Assembly: GCA_025094145.1 (NCBI GenBank)
Contig: JALLLS010000047.1
Location: 124,001-188,000, forward strand
Direction: 5' to 3'
DNA length: 64,000 bases
Source of the DNA: Spinellus fusiger
Lineage: Eukaryota > Mucoromycota > Mucoromycetes > Mucorales > Phycomycetaceae
Below are positions 1 through 10,760 of this stretch, in pieces. The notes under the pieces are model-generated. The model saw only the letters and a list, made by a program, of their open reading frames with translations, made no database searches and was not told the DNA's origin. Numbering within the stretch: position 1 is the stretch's first letter; every line of letters begins with the position of its first letter. A program made the translations under genes and the position numbers.

Positions 1-1267
1 TACTTGTCACGTTATTCCTTTGCACTGACCAGTATACGCCTGAGAGCAGGGCCATGAGCAATTTCAATCTAATAGACACATTGATTCACGGGTAGTTTTT
101 ATGGTATGTCCACAGACTCTTTTTTATGTGAGGCTAATAGAGTCTTGTTGTATATGAGTTTCAAACATCACAGTGTCTGCATAATTAGATAGTTGTCTGG
201 GTTAAATAGACGGTCTGATAATCCACATTACTGGTAACAGTAACTGAGGTCCTAGTACTGACAATAAGCATAGGTTTTATTTGAGGCATCATCTGAATGT
301 CTTAGATGGCTTTAATTTTTGGAGATTGTTTCAATGGGATAAGTAGTAAGACAATGCAATTAATAAAACAAATGTTAGAGTAAAGTGATATTCAATGAGT
401 CTCACAACCAAACAGTAGTGTCTAGAGAGAGAGAAGAGTGTCGGTTACTGAAATAGAAAGGCCTATTTGACTGAATTGCGATATCCGATTCATACCATTG
501 AGCTTGTTCTTTTAACGCACAGATACTCAGTGCCCTGACTGAGCTTAGATGGATGAAATAGCTGAGAAGATAAGATAAATTTAATAAAACTACAGAACAG
601 ACTGCTTCTTCCAATGCCATAAGCGTCTTGTTCTGCTATCATAAGACACATTCATCAATTTGTCAACAGAATAAGCCACAATGATCCACAGCCAATAGGA
701 CAGATCAATCAGCACACAGAAGTCGATGAAAATTCTCTCTCTTGGTTCTACCACTGCAACAGGTCATTCTTATTTTGAACCATCAATTCCTGTGGTTTAC
801 TCGGCAGTCATGATTAAGTCACAGACAAGCGTTCTGCATTTCATAGTAAAACTATAATTTTCTAATCTTTTTCATCCACTAAAATATAGAACATATACTT
901 TCTTAAAATTAAGGTAGTTAATTGAGTTATATTATACATGTTCTTAATTCTATAATGTAAATAGTCTTATATGCATAAGCAGCAGTCTTTTATATGTCTA
1001 TTAGTTCTTTAATGAACATGAGATTATATAGAGTTTACCAACACCTATCATGTCTAATATATGAAATCATGTATATTACTAGTTTAATAAGCAAACTCTT
1101 TTTTCTTTAGATGCTGTGTTTATGTTATATAGTATAGTGTTTATGTACTGTGGCTGTTTCTTTGCCTCTTAAAATAATTTACTCTGCAGCATGCCCTATT
1201 CTTTATTTTCCGATCATTAGATTAGCATGTGCTGAGTGGTAGTTGTGCAGTGTGAATGATCTGTAAA
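1..1267. other. AT-rich stretch, no gene seen
   Basis: I see only short uninterrupted frames without recognisable motifs, codon structure or splice-linked continuation. The 72-residue minus-strand frame near 402-620 has no recognisable domain and I do not call it a gene. Confidence 0.5.
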
Positions 1268-1590
1268 TCACAAACGCAGATAATACAGTTCAAAGTATTT
1301 TTATTTTTGGGTGTTGGTTGCTATTCGCGCATTGGGCATGTTAGCTACCCTATGAGAGCTTTTGAAAAAATAAGAATAAACATTGAAACACTTCAAATAC
1401 ATAAGTGAGAAATAATAATACAAAGAGAGAGGAGACGGAAAGAAAAGAGAATATAAAACCTCAATGAGGGAAAAATAAGGAAAAAATGAAAAAAAAAAAA
1501 AGATTGTAAATGAGAATTATGAATAGACATCTAAAAGGCCATAAAGTCAGCAAGGAAACCAGGACACCAAAAAGATAACCATCATCCAAC
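1268..1590 (-). repeat. 3'-end fragment of LINE-B family (5'-truncated)
   Basis: The reverse complement of about 1280-1590 matches the 3' tail of the LINE at 20280-20594. Shared landmarks include the motif ACAGTTCAAAGTATTTTTAT at one end, the block around TGGGTGTTG and GCATTGGGCAT, and the block where a plus-strand run of A stands before GATTGTAAATGAGAATTATG. Orientation is minus. The fragment is what remains of a short, 5'-truncated insertion. It could instead be a fragment of another repeat that shares this tail. Confidence 0.6.
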
Positions 1591-2895
1591 ACTGATAATA
1601 TAACACATCAAATGAAAAGTAAGTACGACTTTTAGACTCAATATATGTCATTATTTTATTGGTATATGTAAAATCTAGTTCAGTTTGCTACTTCTCAATA
1701 ACATGCCGAAGGATACTCTATAAATAATACGAATGACTGCACTGCTAAGCCTCTCTCTAGGGAAGATTAGGCATGCCGACTGGATGTAACTAAAAGCGGT
1801 ATTTACATCTAAATATTCCTATCTACAGCTCCATACATACATAATAAAAGACACTTTATGTAACAGCTAGTGTGGATGTTGAAGAAATACAGAAAAAAAG
1901 CATTATCTACATGCTGAGGGCAATAAGTAATTCCATATGTCGCTGCCGTCTATGGTAATAATATGCTCTATCTTTGATGCTATTTTTCGTTTTCATGTTA
2001 TGTTACCATACCAATTGGTTGGATCTGAATGCAGCAATATTGGAGTTAATTTTTGGCAACATTGGTATGTCTCTGTATGGAATATTGATAAAGTATCCAT
2101 TAAATTACCTAAGTATGCACGAAAGTTACAAAATATTAAGTACAACAAGACTTTTTTTTTGTATTTTTACTACAAGTGCTATACCGAACTATCTAAATAT
2201 GTCTGTAACATTGACAGACACTGCTCATGGAGACATTGAAGTCTATTAAATGTGCTTTATGTTGGTATTTTTTTTTATGAAGAGCACTAATACTCATTAA
2301 TGTGCAGGTGTCAATAGTGCTGTTTAGACAAGACTATAGCCACTATGATGGCATATACTCCTATAAATTTCTAAATAAAAAATCGGTGAATTATTCTTCA
2401 AGACAATAGTAGGTAGAAGAAATTCACTTGTCAAGAAAGTTGGCTGTGTTAGATTGGTGGTCGTTAGTATTCTGCTATCTAGCAAACTATGTTTAATAAT
2501 TAACTCAACACTAATAACTATAGGAGAGTGGTATAAAAGAAAAGTTACTCTTAACTGACACATTAGTAGACTACATCCACTATAAACAAACATATTCAAG
2601 TGCAGTGCTACCAATAGTGTCAATTAAGAAAGCATATGAATGAGCCACATTATAAAATAATTTCTGATAAATCCATAACACACACTCAGTAATAGATCCG
2701 ACAAAATGGGATCAAGGCTAGTGTTATTGCTTACAACAAATACTATCTACACCTGTTCTTTGTCTCAGTCCCAGATCCACTCTTTAAAATAGATTTTAGT
2801 CTCTGAGATTACTGTTAGATATGCCGGAATCTACAAGTCAAGATTAGCCATCACTCGGTGTCGTTCATTGCTGTTGATGTGCTTTGGTCTATGCT
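1591..2895. other. intergenic, no gene seen
   Basis: Overlapping small frames at 1937-2249 (plus) and 2324-2623 (minus) have no recognisable motif and no supporting splice context. Nothing else is evident. Confidence 0.45.
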
Positions 2896-3095
2896 TTTTT
2901 TTTTGTATAAGACACTTTTTTATTAAGCGTCTTTTACGCAGTCACACGTCGCACTGAGAGGTCTGACTGGGAAAACATATTGGACACAAATCACTTGCAG
3001 AAAATTAGAGAGAAAAAAAGAATAAGAAAGAAAACAGAACTAGCTAAAAGGAAGAAAAATGAGAGAAAAGGACATAAAGGTAAAAACATTCTAGA

Positions 3096-6000
3096 CTATG
3101 ACATGTCTTCGTTTTCGCGGATGAGAGTGGTGAGGAAGGATCGAGCACATTTAGTGACGGTGGAAGAAAGGAAAGGAGAGTTGTGGAAGTGGCTGGCCCA
3201 GTAGGCATGCCAAATTGCCTGTATTACCGCCCCAAAGACTTGACTACTGGTCAGAGGTCCATTGGGAGGGAGAGAAAAGGAATGTAAATGCTGGATGATG
3301 TCTGTTTGTAAAGGAGTGTATATGTTGAGCCAATATGGCAAAATAGCCATCCAGACAGGCCATACCCTTGGACAAGTCACCAAGAAATGATTGGGACTGT
3401 GGTGAGGGTGAGAGCATAGGCGGCATGTGGGTGACAGGACAATGGTGGGCATAATGTGGTGAAGGAGTGACGATGATGATAGTTTGCCATGCAACAGGCG
3501 AAACCAGACATTCCTTGCCACATGTGACATAGGTGCCTTCCAAAAGGCTTTCCACTTGCTGGGTGGAAGCGAGGCAGCAGGAGAAGAGTTTGGCATAGGT
3601 GATGGATGGCATAATGAGCGGAAAACTTGTGAAGAGAATGAGTGCATAGGTGGCGAGTTGAAAAAGGATGTCGTGAGGGGGGAAGAAGGAATATCCACAG
3701 CATCGGGATATAATGACTGTGGGTTCATATGAGGTGTGCATGAGTGGATGAAGAATGGAGGGTGGATGATATGGTGGTTATCCACATCGCGGAAGAAATG
3801 AGAGAGGAGGTAGGGATGCATAGGCCGATCTGTCCAAGGACGACGTTGTAGGGATTGTGTGGGGAGGTCATAGTAATATGCATTGGCAACTGTAAGGCGT
3901 TTGAGGCCTGGCCTAGCTGGAGTGGGGTCGGTGGTAGAGGATATCCATATGGATGTCAAAGGAAGGCGAAGACATGTAGCAGGAGACAAGTCACTGCACA
4001 ATTGTGGAAGGGGGAGACGGTCGAAAGCTGAGAAAAGAAGATTGAAGGAATGTGAATGGGGCAGACGTAGAGCAGAACAAAAATCAGGAAAAAAGAAAAG
4101 AAAGACATAATCGGGGGCATAGAAAGAAGAAGAAAGAGACATATAATAAGAAAAATAGGCACGAAGCCAGAGAATGGGAAGGGGAGCATAGTGGGTGACA
4201 GGACGAAGGAGAGGAAGGAGCCAACGAAACTGGAGGGAGACCTGTTGAGTGGACGGATCCAGCACACCAAGACCACCACAGTGACAAGGGAGACATAGGT
4301 TGGCATAGCTGATGCGAGGAAACATCCTTCTCATCAGGAACTTACTTATCATGGATTTCAATTTGGCATGGAAAGAGACAGGAAACCAGACAAGACGGAG
4401 AACATGCCAAAGCTTGGAGAGAACCAAAGTGTTAACCACAGTGGCTCTTCCTCAAACTGACAGGAATCGCTATGAATGAATGTAGAGTGCTTGCTGGATG
4501 GTGGCAAGGAGTTGGGTGGCGTAGGTGTTGCATTGTGAAGGAGTGTGGATGAGGGGATAGCTGAGGTAAATGAGAGGAGAAGGAGAAGAGCAGTCGATCC
4601 ACAAGGGAATACCAGCTCTTGTAAGTGGCTCATGCCATTCAGGCAGAGGTGCACCGGAGAGGGAGAAGGCATGGGTTTTGTTGAGATTAGCATGGGTGTT
4701 GGAGGCAAGGCTGTAGGTGTCAAGGTGGTGGCGGAGGCAAGTGAGGTTGGAGGGTGTGCTGGGGCAGGCAAGAATGTTGTCAGCATAGGCAAGGACTTTG
4801 AGGCATAGAGGAGGGGAGGCATAAGGGATGGAATGACTTCTGAAGAGAGAATCATCTTGGATGGCAAGAAGGAGTGGTTTGAGGACAAAGTTGAAAAGGA
4901 CTGGCAATAGTGGGTCTCCCTGCCTGAGCCCTCTTGCTTGGGTGACAGGATCAGAGAGGTGCCCATTGATGTTGATGTGGATTTGTGTGTTGAAGAAAAG
5001 GGAGGCGATAGATGTGACAAGGGAAGGAGGAAAACAAAAACGGGTAAGGATGGACTGGAGGTAAGAAGGATGGACACGGTCATAAGCCTTCTCTTGGTCA
5101 AGAAGGACACCAATGGTGGGGGAATGAGAGGAAGAGGCATGCTCCATTGCTAACTTGATCATTAGACCATTGTCAGCAATGAAGCAAGAAGGGAGGAAGC
5201 CAGTTTGGTAGGGATTAATGAGTGTCTTTGCTACCCAGACCATCCTAGAGTTCAGCATCTGTGTAAACACTTTAGCATCACAATTGATCAGAGAAAGAGG
5301 GCGCCAGTTGCAAAGGAGGGTAAGACCACCTTTCTTGGGTAGGAGGCACATAGTAGTGTCCATCCAAGAAGAGGGAAATAGGGAGATGGAAAGGGCATCA
5401 TTGTAAAGACGGGTAATGAGTGTGGCATAGAGAGGGTGGGCATAAACAAGGGAAAGGATTGGATAAGGAAGACCATCTGGACCAGGACTGCTAGCTTTGG
5501 GGCTGCAAGATACACTGTCACAGATGTCAAGGATGGTGAAGGGAAGGAGAAGGAAGGATTGTTGTTCTGCTGTGAGTTGGTGGTTGGGAGTGATGTGATC
5601 CAGCAGTTGGGATGTGGCGGTGGGGTCGGTGGGTTCAGGGGAAAAGAGGGTTGTATAAAAGGAATGTGCTGTGTCTGTCATAGTGGAAGGAGTGGTGCAT
5701 AGGTCGTTGGTGACTGGATGTTGGAGGGAGGGCATATGTTGCTGGGAGGCGCATTGGGAGATGGTATTCTTGAGGAAACCGGCAGATTTCTCACCTTCTT
5801 GCCAACATTTGCCAGCTCAAAGAGATGAGATATCCACCAGTTCCTGTTGGAGAGTGGCAATTTGCTGGTTGAGGAAAGGAAGGACTTGGTGGAGAACAGC
5901 AAGAGGAGGTTTGCTACAAAGCAGCTTGTTATGCTTACTCTGCAGCATCTTCAATTGCTTGTCTTGCCATGGAACATGCTTCTGGCTAAAATTCTTGGCC

Positions 6001-6876
6001 ACACGTTGCACTGCCTGCTTCACTGTTTCCCAATTGACTTGCACTGAAGGAGAAGTGAGAGAAAGAAAGAGTTTGGTGAGGGTGGAAGAGAGCTGTTCTT
6101 TGAAGGAAGGATTGGAGACAAGGAGAGGTTAGCATGCCAGGTGCCTTTTCCACTGGGCAAAATACCCAAGCAGAAGGAGGCAGAAAGAAGAGAATGATCA
6201 GTCCAAGAGGATGAGACCAGCTCAACATTGGATGACTTAAGGGAAGAAGAAAGAGAGGAGGGGGCATAAATATAGTCAATGGTAGAGAGGATAGTGGCAT
6301 TGCACCTAAAGGTAGGTAATGGAGGAGAAGGAGGGGCATAGTGACAGTCCACAAAGTATGAAGAGAGATATTCACACCAGGGCATAAGAAGAGGATGAGT
6401 GGAGGGAGTGTGAAGAGACATGTTGAAGTCTCCCATAATAAAGAGGCAATCCCAAATGAGTGGGTTGTGTAAAATAGAAAAGGAACAAAGGTCATAAAAA
6501 AATTCTTTGTTGAGGAAGAGAACTACAGGGGCATAAAGAACAAGGACATAGAAAGGATCATAAAAGGAAGAAGCATGACTTACCTTGACCAGCAGGGGCA
6601 ATCATCCTCTGGTAAGGGTACATGGTCAAATGAAGGTGAGGAGAGAGAGAAACAATACCACAACAGTATGTCCATAGGGAAGAGTGGGGCAGAATTGTTG
6701 GTGAAGGAGGGTGGCAAGTTGAGGTGATGTGACATATGTTTCTTGAAGGGCAATGATGTCAAAGAGGATTGGCAAAGAAAGGAAATGAAGTCTGAACAAC
6801 AAGAAGGATTGGATATTTTAGTCAAGCTATTGCAGTTGATGCTGGCAATGCTGACAAAAAGAGGAAGGGCTGACAT
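3096..6876 (-). pseudogene. LINE-A ORF2: endonuclease / reverse transcriptase, frameshifted
   Basis: Fragments in different frames together make a LINE ORF2. An apurinic-type endonuclease domain spans about 6876-6020, with GDFN near 6430 and a TDHSLL block near 6210. A reverse transcriptase spans about 5735-4470, with a DQEKAYDRV block, GLRQGDP near 4925, and the active-site box reading YADN near 4780 where most RTs have YADD. The C-terminal region (4439-3096) holds a Cys/His cluster (CRLCSH, HSPNHFLVTC) like the zf-RVT domain. Frame changes near 6800, 6600, 5900 and 4470 break it. ORF2 would normally nick the target and copy the element RNA at the nick. Confidence 0.85.
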
Positions 6877-6877
6877 C

Positions 6878-8134
6878 CTAGGATGTTAGTGTAGTTGCTG
6901 GTGTTGTTCCAGTAGAAGGAATGGCAGGGGTTGAATCAGGCTTGGCCTGTACTCCAGGGATGTGGGTGGTGGACTTGGTGGTAGCAGAGGAAATGGATCT
7001 AGTCACCCTAGGCAGGGCCTCCTTTGTCTTCTGCCTTTTGGTGGCAGGGGTCTCCATCTGAGATTGCTCCTCAACCTGGTTGACCTGTTTGGCCATGGTG
7101 TGATCATGGCCAGGAGAGGGCAACTCCTCCTCCTCCCCTTCCACAGCTAATACTGCTGTTACTACCTGGGACTCTGGGGCTTCCTTGGGGCTTTCTGGGA
7201 CCATTTGACCCTCCATTGGATCATCCCTCTCCTCCTCTGTGTTCACTACAGCACTTGCTTGAACCTCTGGATTTACCTCCATAGAGGGCTGGTGCTTGCG
7301 GGTCTTGGTGTTGCAGGCATTTCTGTAAGGACAGTTGGCCTTAGAATGGCCAGTTTCTTGGCACAACCAGCAAGTGCAGTTGTTGGTGGGGCAAATAGGG
7401 CAAGTGTCCCTCTTGTGGCCATCTTTGTGACAGTAATGGCACCACTTGGAGAGGGTGCTAGTGACAGCACAGATTGCCATCTCCTCCTGCAGCCAAGGGA
7501 TGTTGTGTTGGAGCTGCTCAAAGGTGATGAGGTCACCTTCTGAATCTGTGTATGGGGCCACATCCAGGACCACATAGCCAGCACCCACGTAAGTGCAATA
7601 TGTCATGTCATAAAGGACACCTGCATCCAGGACTTGGCCATAGTGAACCATTGTGTCTTTGATCCTGTCTATGACAGTCTGTGGGTCCCTTAAAGGGAGT
7701 CTTGAAAGGGATACCTTTCTGATATCAACCTTAGGCCCAAGAGCCAAGACACCAACTACAGTTGCATTGGCCTTTTTGAAGTACAGCCTCTTTTTGTAGG
7801 CCCTGCTGATGCTCTCATAGTCATCAGGTGCAAATCCAACCTCAAAGATGGTCTTCTTCCCTTCTTTCTGGGAAGTGGCACCAAGTCTCTTGGGGTATTG
7901 CTCAAACAATGCCTCATATACCTGGAGGTGGGTGGGTGAGATCTTGCTCACATCAAAGATGACTGTGCCTGGGTAGTATGCACTATGCCAAACATGAGTC
8001 TTGTATGTTTTCATGCCTTGAGTGTTGCTCAGAGGCAGAGAAGTGTTTGTTTTGTTGGCAGTAATGCTAGCCCAACTGGTGTTTGTCACAGGGGGATTGC
8101 CCTTAGGTTGTGATTCTTTAGCGGAAGAAGCCAT
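6878..8134 (-). CDS. LINE-A ORF1, Gag-like nucleic-acid-binding protein with two CCHC knuckles
   Basis: This is an intact 418-residue frame with an ATG start. Near residues 240-275 it has two zinc knuckles of spacing C-x2-C-x4-H-x4-C (core CHYCHKDGHKRDTC, and CWLCQETGHSKANC), typical of LINE ORF1 proteins that bind the element RNA. The N-terminal 230 residues look like an RRM-type or Gag-like fold; that is inference. The C-terminal 130 residues are low-complexity, rich in Glu, Pro, Thr and Ser. The stop codon lies one base before the ATG of ORF2, an arrangement that suggests ORF2 is translated by termination-reinitiation. ORF1 is intact although ORF2 is broken. Confidence 0.85.
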   Translation of the reverse strand: MASSAKESQPKGNPPVTNTSWASITANKTNTSLPLSNTQGMKTYKTHVWHSAYYPGTVIFDVSKISPTHLQVYEALFEQYPKRLGATSQKEGKKTIFEVGFAPDDYESISRAYKKRLYFKKANATVVGVLALGPKVDIRKVSLSRLPLRDPQTVIDRIKDTMVHYGQVLDAGVLYDMTYCTYVGAGYVVLDVAPYTDSEGDLITFEQLQHNIPWLQEEMAICAVTSTLSKWCHYCHKDGHKRDTCPICPTNNCTCWLCQETGHSKANCPYRNACNTKTRKHQPSMEVNPEVQASAVVNTEEERDDPMEGQMVPESPKEAPESQVVTAVLAVEGEEEELPSPGHDHTMAKQVNQVEEQSQMETPATKRQKTKEALPRVTRSISSATTKSTTHIPGVQAKPDSTPAIPSTGTTPATTLTS

Positions 8135-8374
8135 GATGGACCAATTATTGTTATCTCTTTTCTACAATGTAATTCATAGTTAAGACACTGCATATTAAAG
8201 TCTACTGAACAGGCCATTATTATCAAGCATCCTAAAACAGTAACAGATTATTCTTAATAACACAGCCACCTGTCTATTTAGTATAAATAGACATGTCAAA
8301 ATTATTTTAATAAAAGTATCTTGTTTTGAGTCTGATTAATTCCCTTTTGAATTTAACAAATCCAACTGTCTCTC

Positions 8375-8576
8375 ATGCTGCTTGAAGAAACCAAATGGGA
8401 TTGTCTTCTTCTGCAAACTTTTTGCAAATGCACTCTTCCTTGCCTGCTGCCAACAATTTTTTTCTGGGTCCGCCCCTTCAGTCAATTTTTTCCTGCTCCT
8501 TCTGCTCTGCCTGCTGTTTCTGTTGAGTCCAACAGTGATATCAACTTTGAGTCAATTGAGGACAATTGACAGTCTA
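8375..8576 (+). other. possible 3' end of an LTR-retrotransposon coding region
   Basis: A short open frame ends just before a polypurine run (AGGGGGGGGGGAG-like, about 8576-8589), the order seen at the 3' end of LTR retrotransposons (coding region, polypurine tract, 3' LTR). I recognise no domain in the frame itself, so the assignment rests on position only. Confidence 0.3.
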
Positions 8577-8965
8577 GGGGGGGGGGAGTATTGTCTGTGA
8601 TAGACACTATGCTATCAAATAGAGTAATACTATTGGCTGCACATGTCTTCCCTTCTTGGATACACACAGATAATATAATATAATAAATAAGATAAATGCT
8701 AATGCAATATATTGTCTTGGCTTAACATGTTCTCTTCACAGTGAACATGTTAAGCCAAGACATGTATGTGCAATTGTACACTGTAGAATTTAGTATAAAT
8801 AATCAAGTGAATTCAATGAATAAACATTATCTTCTATCTTCTTTTTTATTCTTCTTCTTTGATCTATGTGGGCTTCAGTCCAAACCAAGAACCACTAGCT
8901 ATTCCACTCTGTGCACATACCTCTGGGCTTAGAACTATTCTGTCCAAATTAGGGAACAACAATCA
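8577..8965 (+). repeat. polypurine tract plus LTR-like sequence
   Basis: A G-rich polypurine tract is followed immediately by TGTCTGTGATAGACAC-like sequence, which could be an LTR start. Further on come AGTATAAATAAT, AATAAA and a block (GGGCTTCAGTCCA, then CTGTCCAAATT) that recurs at 9140-9320. These read as LTR promoter/polyadenylation landmarks. No pol gene is present, so this is a solo or truncated LTR. Confidence 0.4.
8713..8762. repeat. perfect 20-bp inverted repeat (hairpin, 10-nt loop)
   Basis: The left arm TGTCTTGGCTTAACATGTTC (8713-8732) is the exact reverse complement of the right arm (8743-8762), with a 10-base loop. It lies inside the LTR-like region and may be the head-to-head junction of two repeat ends or an RNA hairpin. 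Confidence 0.9.
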
Positions 8966-9099
8966 TGTTGCCACTATACTAAATGCTATGATTCCATTGG
9001 CCAGCACACTTTTCCTTATTGGACTCACATGGATTACTTCTTTTGGGTTTATTAAATAATTGAACAGAACAGTATGTCTTGTCTTCAGTCTACTCAGGG

Positions 9100-9330
9100 T
9101 GAGTGTGACTTCATCCAAGACATACTTAGTCAATTGTATCATATGTAAATTAGTATAAATAAGCAACTATTTTGAATAAATAAAAAGCATCTTCTATCCT
9201 CTCTTTACCTATTCTTCTTTGATCTACATGGGCTTCAGTCCAGACCTTGTTATCCTCAGTTTCCTCTTATTGCTGTCTCTACTTTCAGGCTTAGTATTAT
9301 CCTGTCCAAATTGGTAACCAACAATCATGA
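9100..9330 (+). repeat. second, diverged copy of the LTR-like repeat
   Basis: Shares with 8760-8970 the ordered landmarks GTCAATTGTA-like, AGTATAAATAA, GAATAAA, TCTTCTATC, TCTTTGATCTA, GGGCTTCAGTCCA, CTTAG and CTGTCCAAATT, ending near an AACAATCATG motif in both. Same orientation as the first copy, about 350 bp apart. Too diverged to be the two LTRs of a recent insertion. Confidence 0.45.
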
Positions 9331-10320
9331 CACATGTGGTACTTATGGGTGTGTGTATGATGGATAGAAAGGTAGGGTAATAGGGTAAGAAAAAGGTTCA
9401 GAATAGAAATTGGAGGTAGGGTTTGTGAACAAATAAAAAGGGTAGGGGAATAGTCTGTTCAATTGAATAGAATATGAAAATGAATAAGAATGATATTTTG
9501 CAACACAACAGTAAAGCAAAAGGAAACAGATAAAAGGGGAAAAACAGTACACACAGGTACAAAATAACAGAATGCAATCAATACTTTGCTAATAATTGAT
9601 TCATAAATAACAATGATACTTCACAAGAAAACACAGTAGCACTGCCCACAACTTGTATCAGAAGATATCAAAAGAAAATAACAGAAGAATAAAAGATAAT
9701 AGAGGATCTTGGAGTAGTATTCAACAATTTATTTCAGTTCTTGGTTAATGGGATATTTATACTAAAGAACTAAATGTTAAAATAGAGAATGATTTCATAA
9801 GAAATCAATCTTAGAGAAAATGAATTACAACAATTGCATTGTTACTACATCATGGATGAATAATAACTACAAATTTAATAAACTATACTAGCATTGTTAC
9901 AAGAATACATCATAATGATGATTCTTTAGGAGAAAACAAAAAAAAAGAAAAAGAAACTAAAATAGTGCCATTGAGGTGAACTCATATTAATGAAGTTATC
10001 CACTACAAAAGCAACTAAAATAGCATAAAGAAATACATCATAGAAAAGAGAAAACAAGTTTAGGTAGAAAACAGAATAGTATGAGAAAAAGAGTAAAGAA
10101 AGGAAAAGGATTGTAGGACAAGAGCATTGATCTCTTTACCACGTACAGAAAACGTCAGAAACATATTGGTTTCCAAAAGAGGAAGAAAAGAGAATATTGA
10201 CAAAAAAAGAAAGAAAGAGAAACAGAACCAAAAAGGAAATAGTCAAGGAACAGAGAAATTTGTAGTCAATTCCCTGCACTATACTTGGTAATTACAACAC
10301 CACATGTCAATCACAAGAAG
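9331..10320. other. A-rich intergenic sequence, no gene seen
   Basis: Strongly A-rich on the plus strand with no frame of interest and no recognisable motif. Confidence 0.5.
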
Positions 10321-10402
10321 GTCGCTTTGGCGGAGTGGTTAACGCGGTGCCCTGCTAAGGCATTGTCCTTTGGACGCGCAGGTTCGAATCCTGCAGGCGA
10401 CG
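10321..10402 (+). tRNA. tRNA-Ser (anticodon GCT)
   Basis: An 82-nt cloverleaf. The acceptor arm GTCGCTT pairs with AGGCGAC (one G-T pair) and the discriminator is G. The anticodon loop is CTGCTAA within a GTGCC/GGCAT stem, giving anticodon GCT (serine AGC/AGT codons). A long variable arm, as expected for tRNA-Ser, and a T arm with GGTTCGAATCC (B box) are present. There is no intron. A T-rich stretch from about 10408 can serve as RNA polymerase III terminator. The Fanzor-1 element end lies about 145 bp downstream. Confidence 0.95.
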
Positions 10403-10547
10403 ATACGTTTTATTTTTATTTTAGAAAAAGTAATACTTAGTGAATAAAGAATAGATTGGATTTTTAATTTTTTTGACACATTTGATCTTTTCTTTTATCT
10501 CTAAAAATGCACTCATTGTAGGGGTAGATATGATTTGATAGAGACTT

Positions 10548-10760
10548 TACACCAGGAGATATTTAGGATATAATAGGAAATAGTCAAAATACAATTGTTT
10601 AAAAATAACAAATCAATTTGAAAAGGAGCAAAAATAAATTATGTATTCATATTAGTTTTTAAATAAATAAAAACTATGTAGATTTACCTGTAAATATTTG
10701 AATCCTGAAGGAAACCACCTTTGATATGGTGATATATAATATGAATGCATCAAAAAATAT
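10548..10760 (-). ncRNA. candidate Fanzor-1 guide RNA (3' tail of element)
   Basis: These 213 bp lie between the Fanzor-1 stop codon and the element end. They are closely similar throughout to the 207-bp tail of Fanzor-2 (30050-30256), although neither is coding. In TnpB and Fanzor systems the guide RNA is transcribed from this position and extends across the element end. The RNA assignment is inference from position and conservation; I cannot fold it or see transcription. Confidence 0.4.

Larger units (their letters stand above)
2896..8330 (-). mobile_element. LINE-A: non-LTR retrotransposon, two ORFs, decayed
   Basis: This minus-strand element has a zinc-knuckle ORF1 (8134-6878) followed after a single base by an endonuclease/reverse-transcriptase ORF2 (from 6876). 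The last part of ORF2 carries a Cys/His zinc-binding domain of the kind found after the RT of plant L1-like LINEs. On the minus strand, the region beyond the ORF2 stop (near 3096) is pyrimidine-rich and ends in a run of A at about 2896-2905, taken as the poly-A tail. The 5' boundary is uncertain; AT-rich sequence upstream of 8134 is probably 5' UTR. ORF2 is broken by several frameshifts, so this copy should be inactive. It is unrelated in sequence to the LINE-B copies elsewhere in the window. Confidence 0.85.

Noticed and set aside
3484..4110. Plus-strand frames within LINE-A (3484-3732, 3883-4110 and others)
   Set aside because: They are antisense shadows of the LINE-A ORF2; the minus-strand frames carry the recognisable domains.
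6962..7543. Plus-strand frames opposite LINE-A ORF1
   Set aside because: Antisense to the zinc-knuckle ORF1, with no motif of their own.
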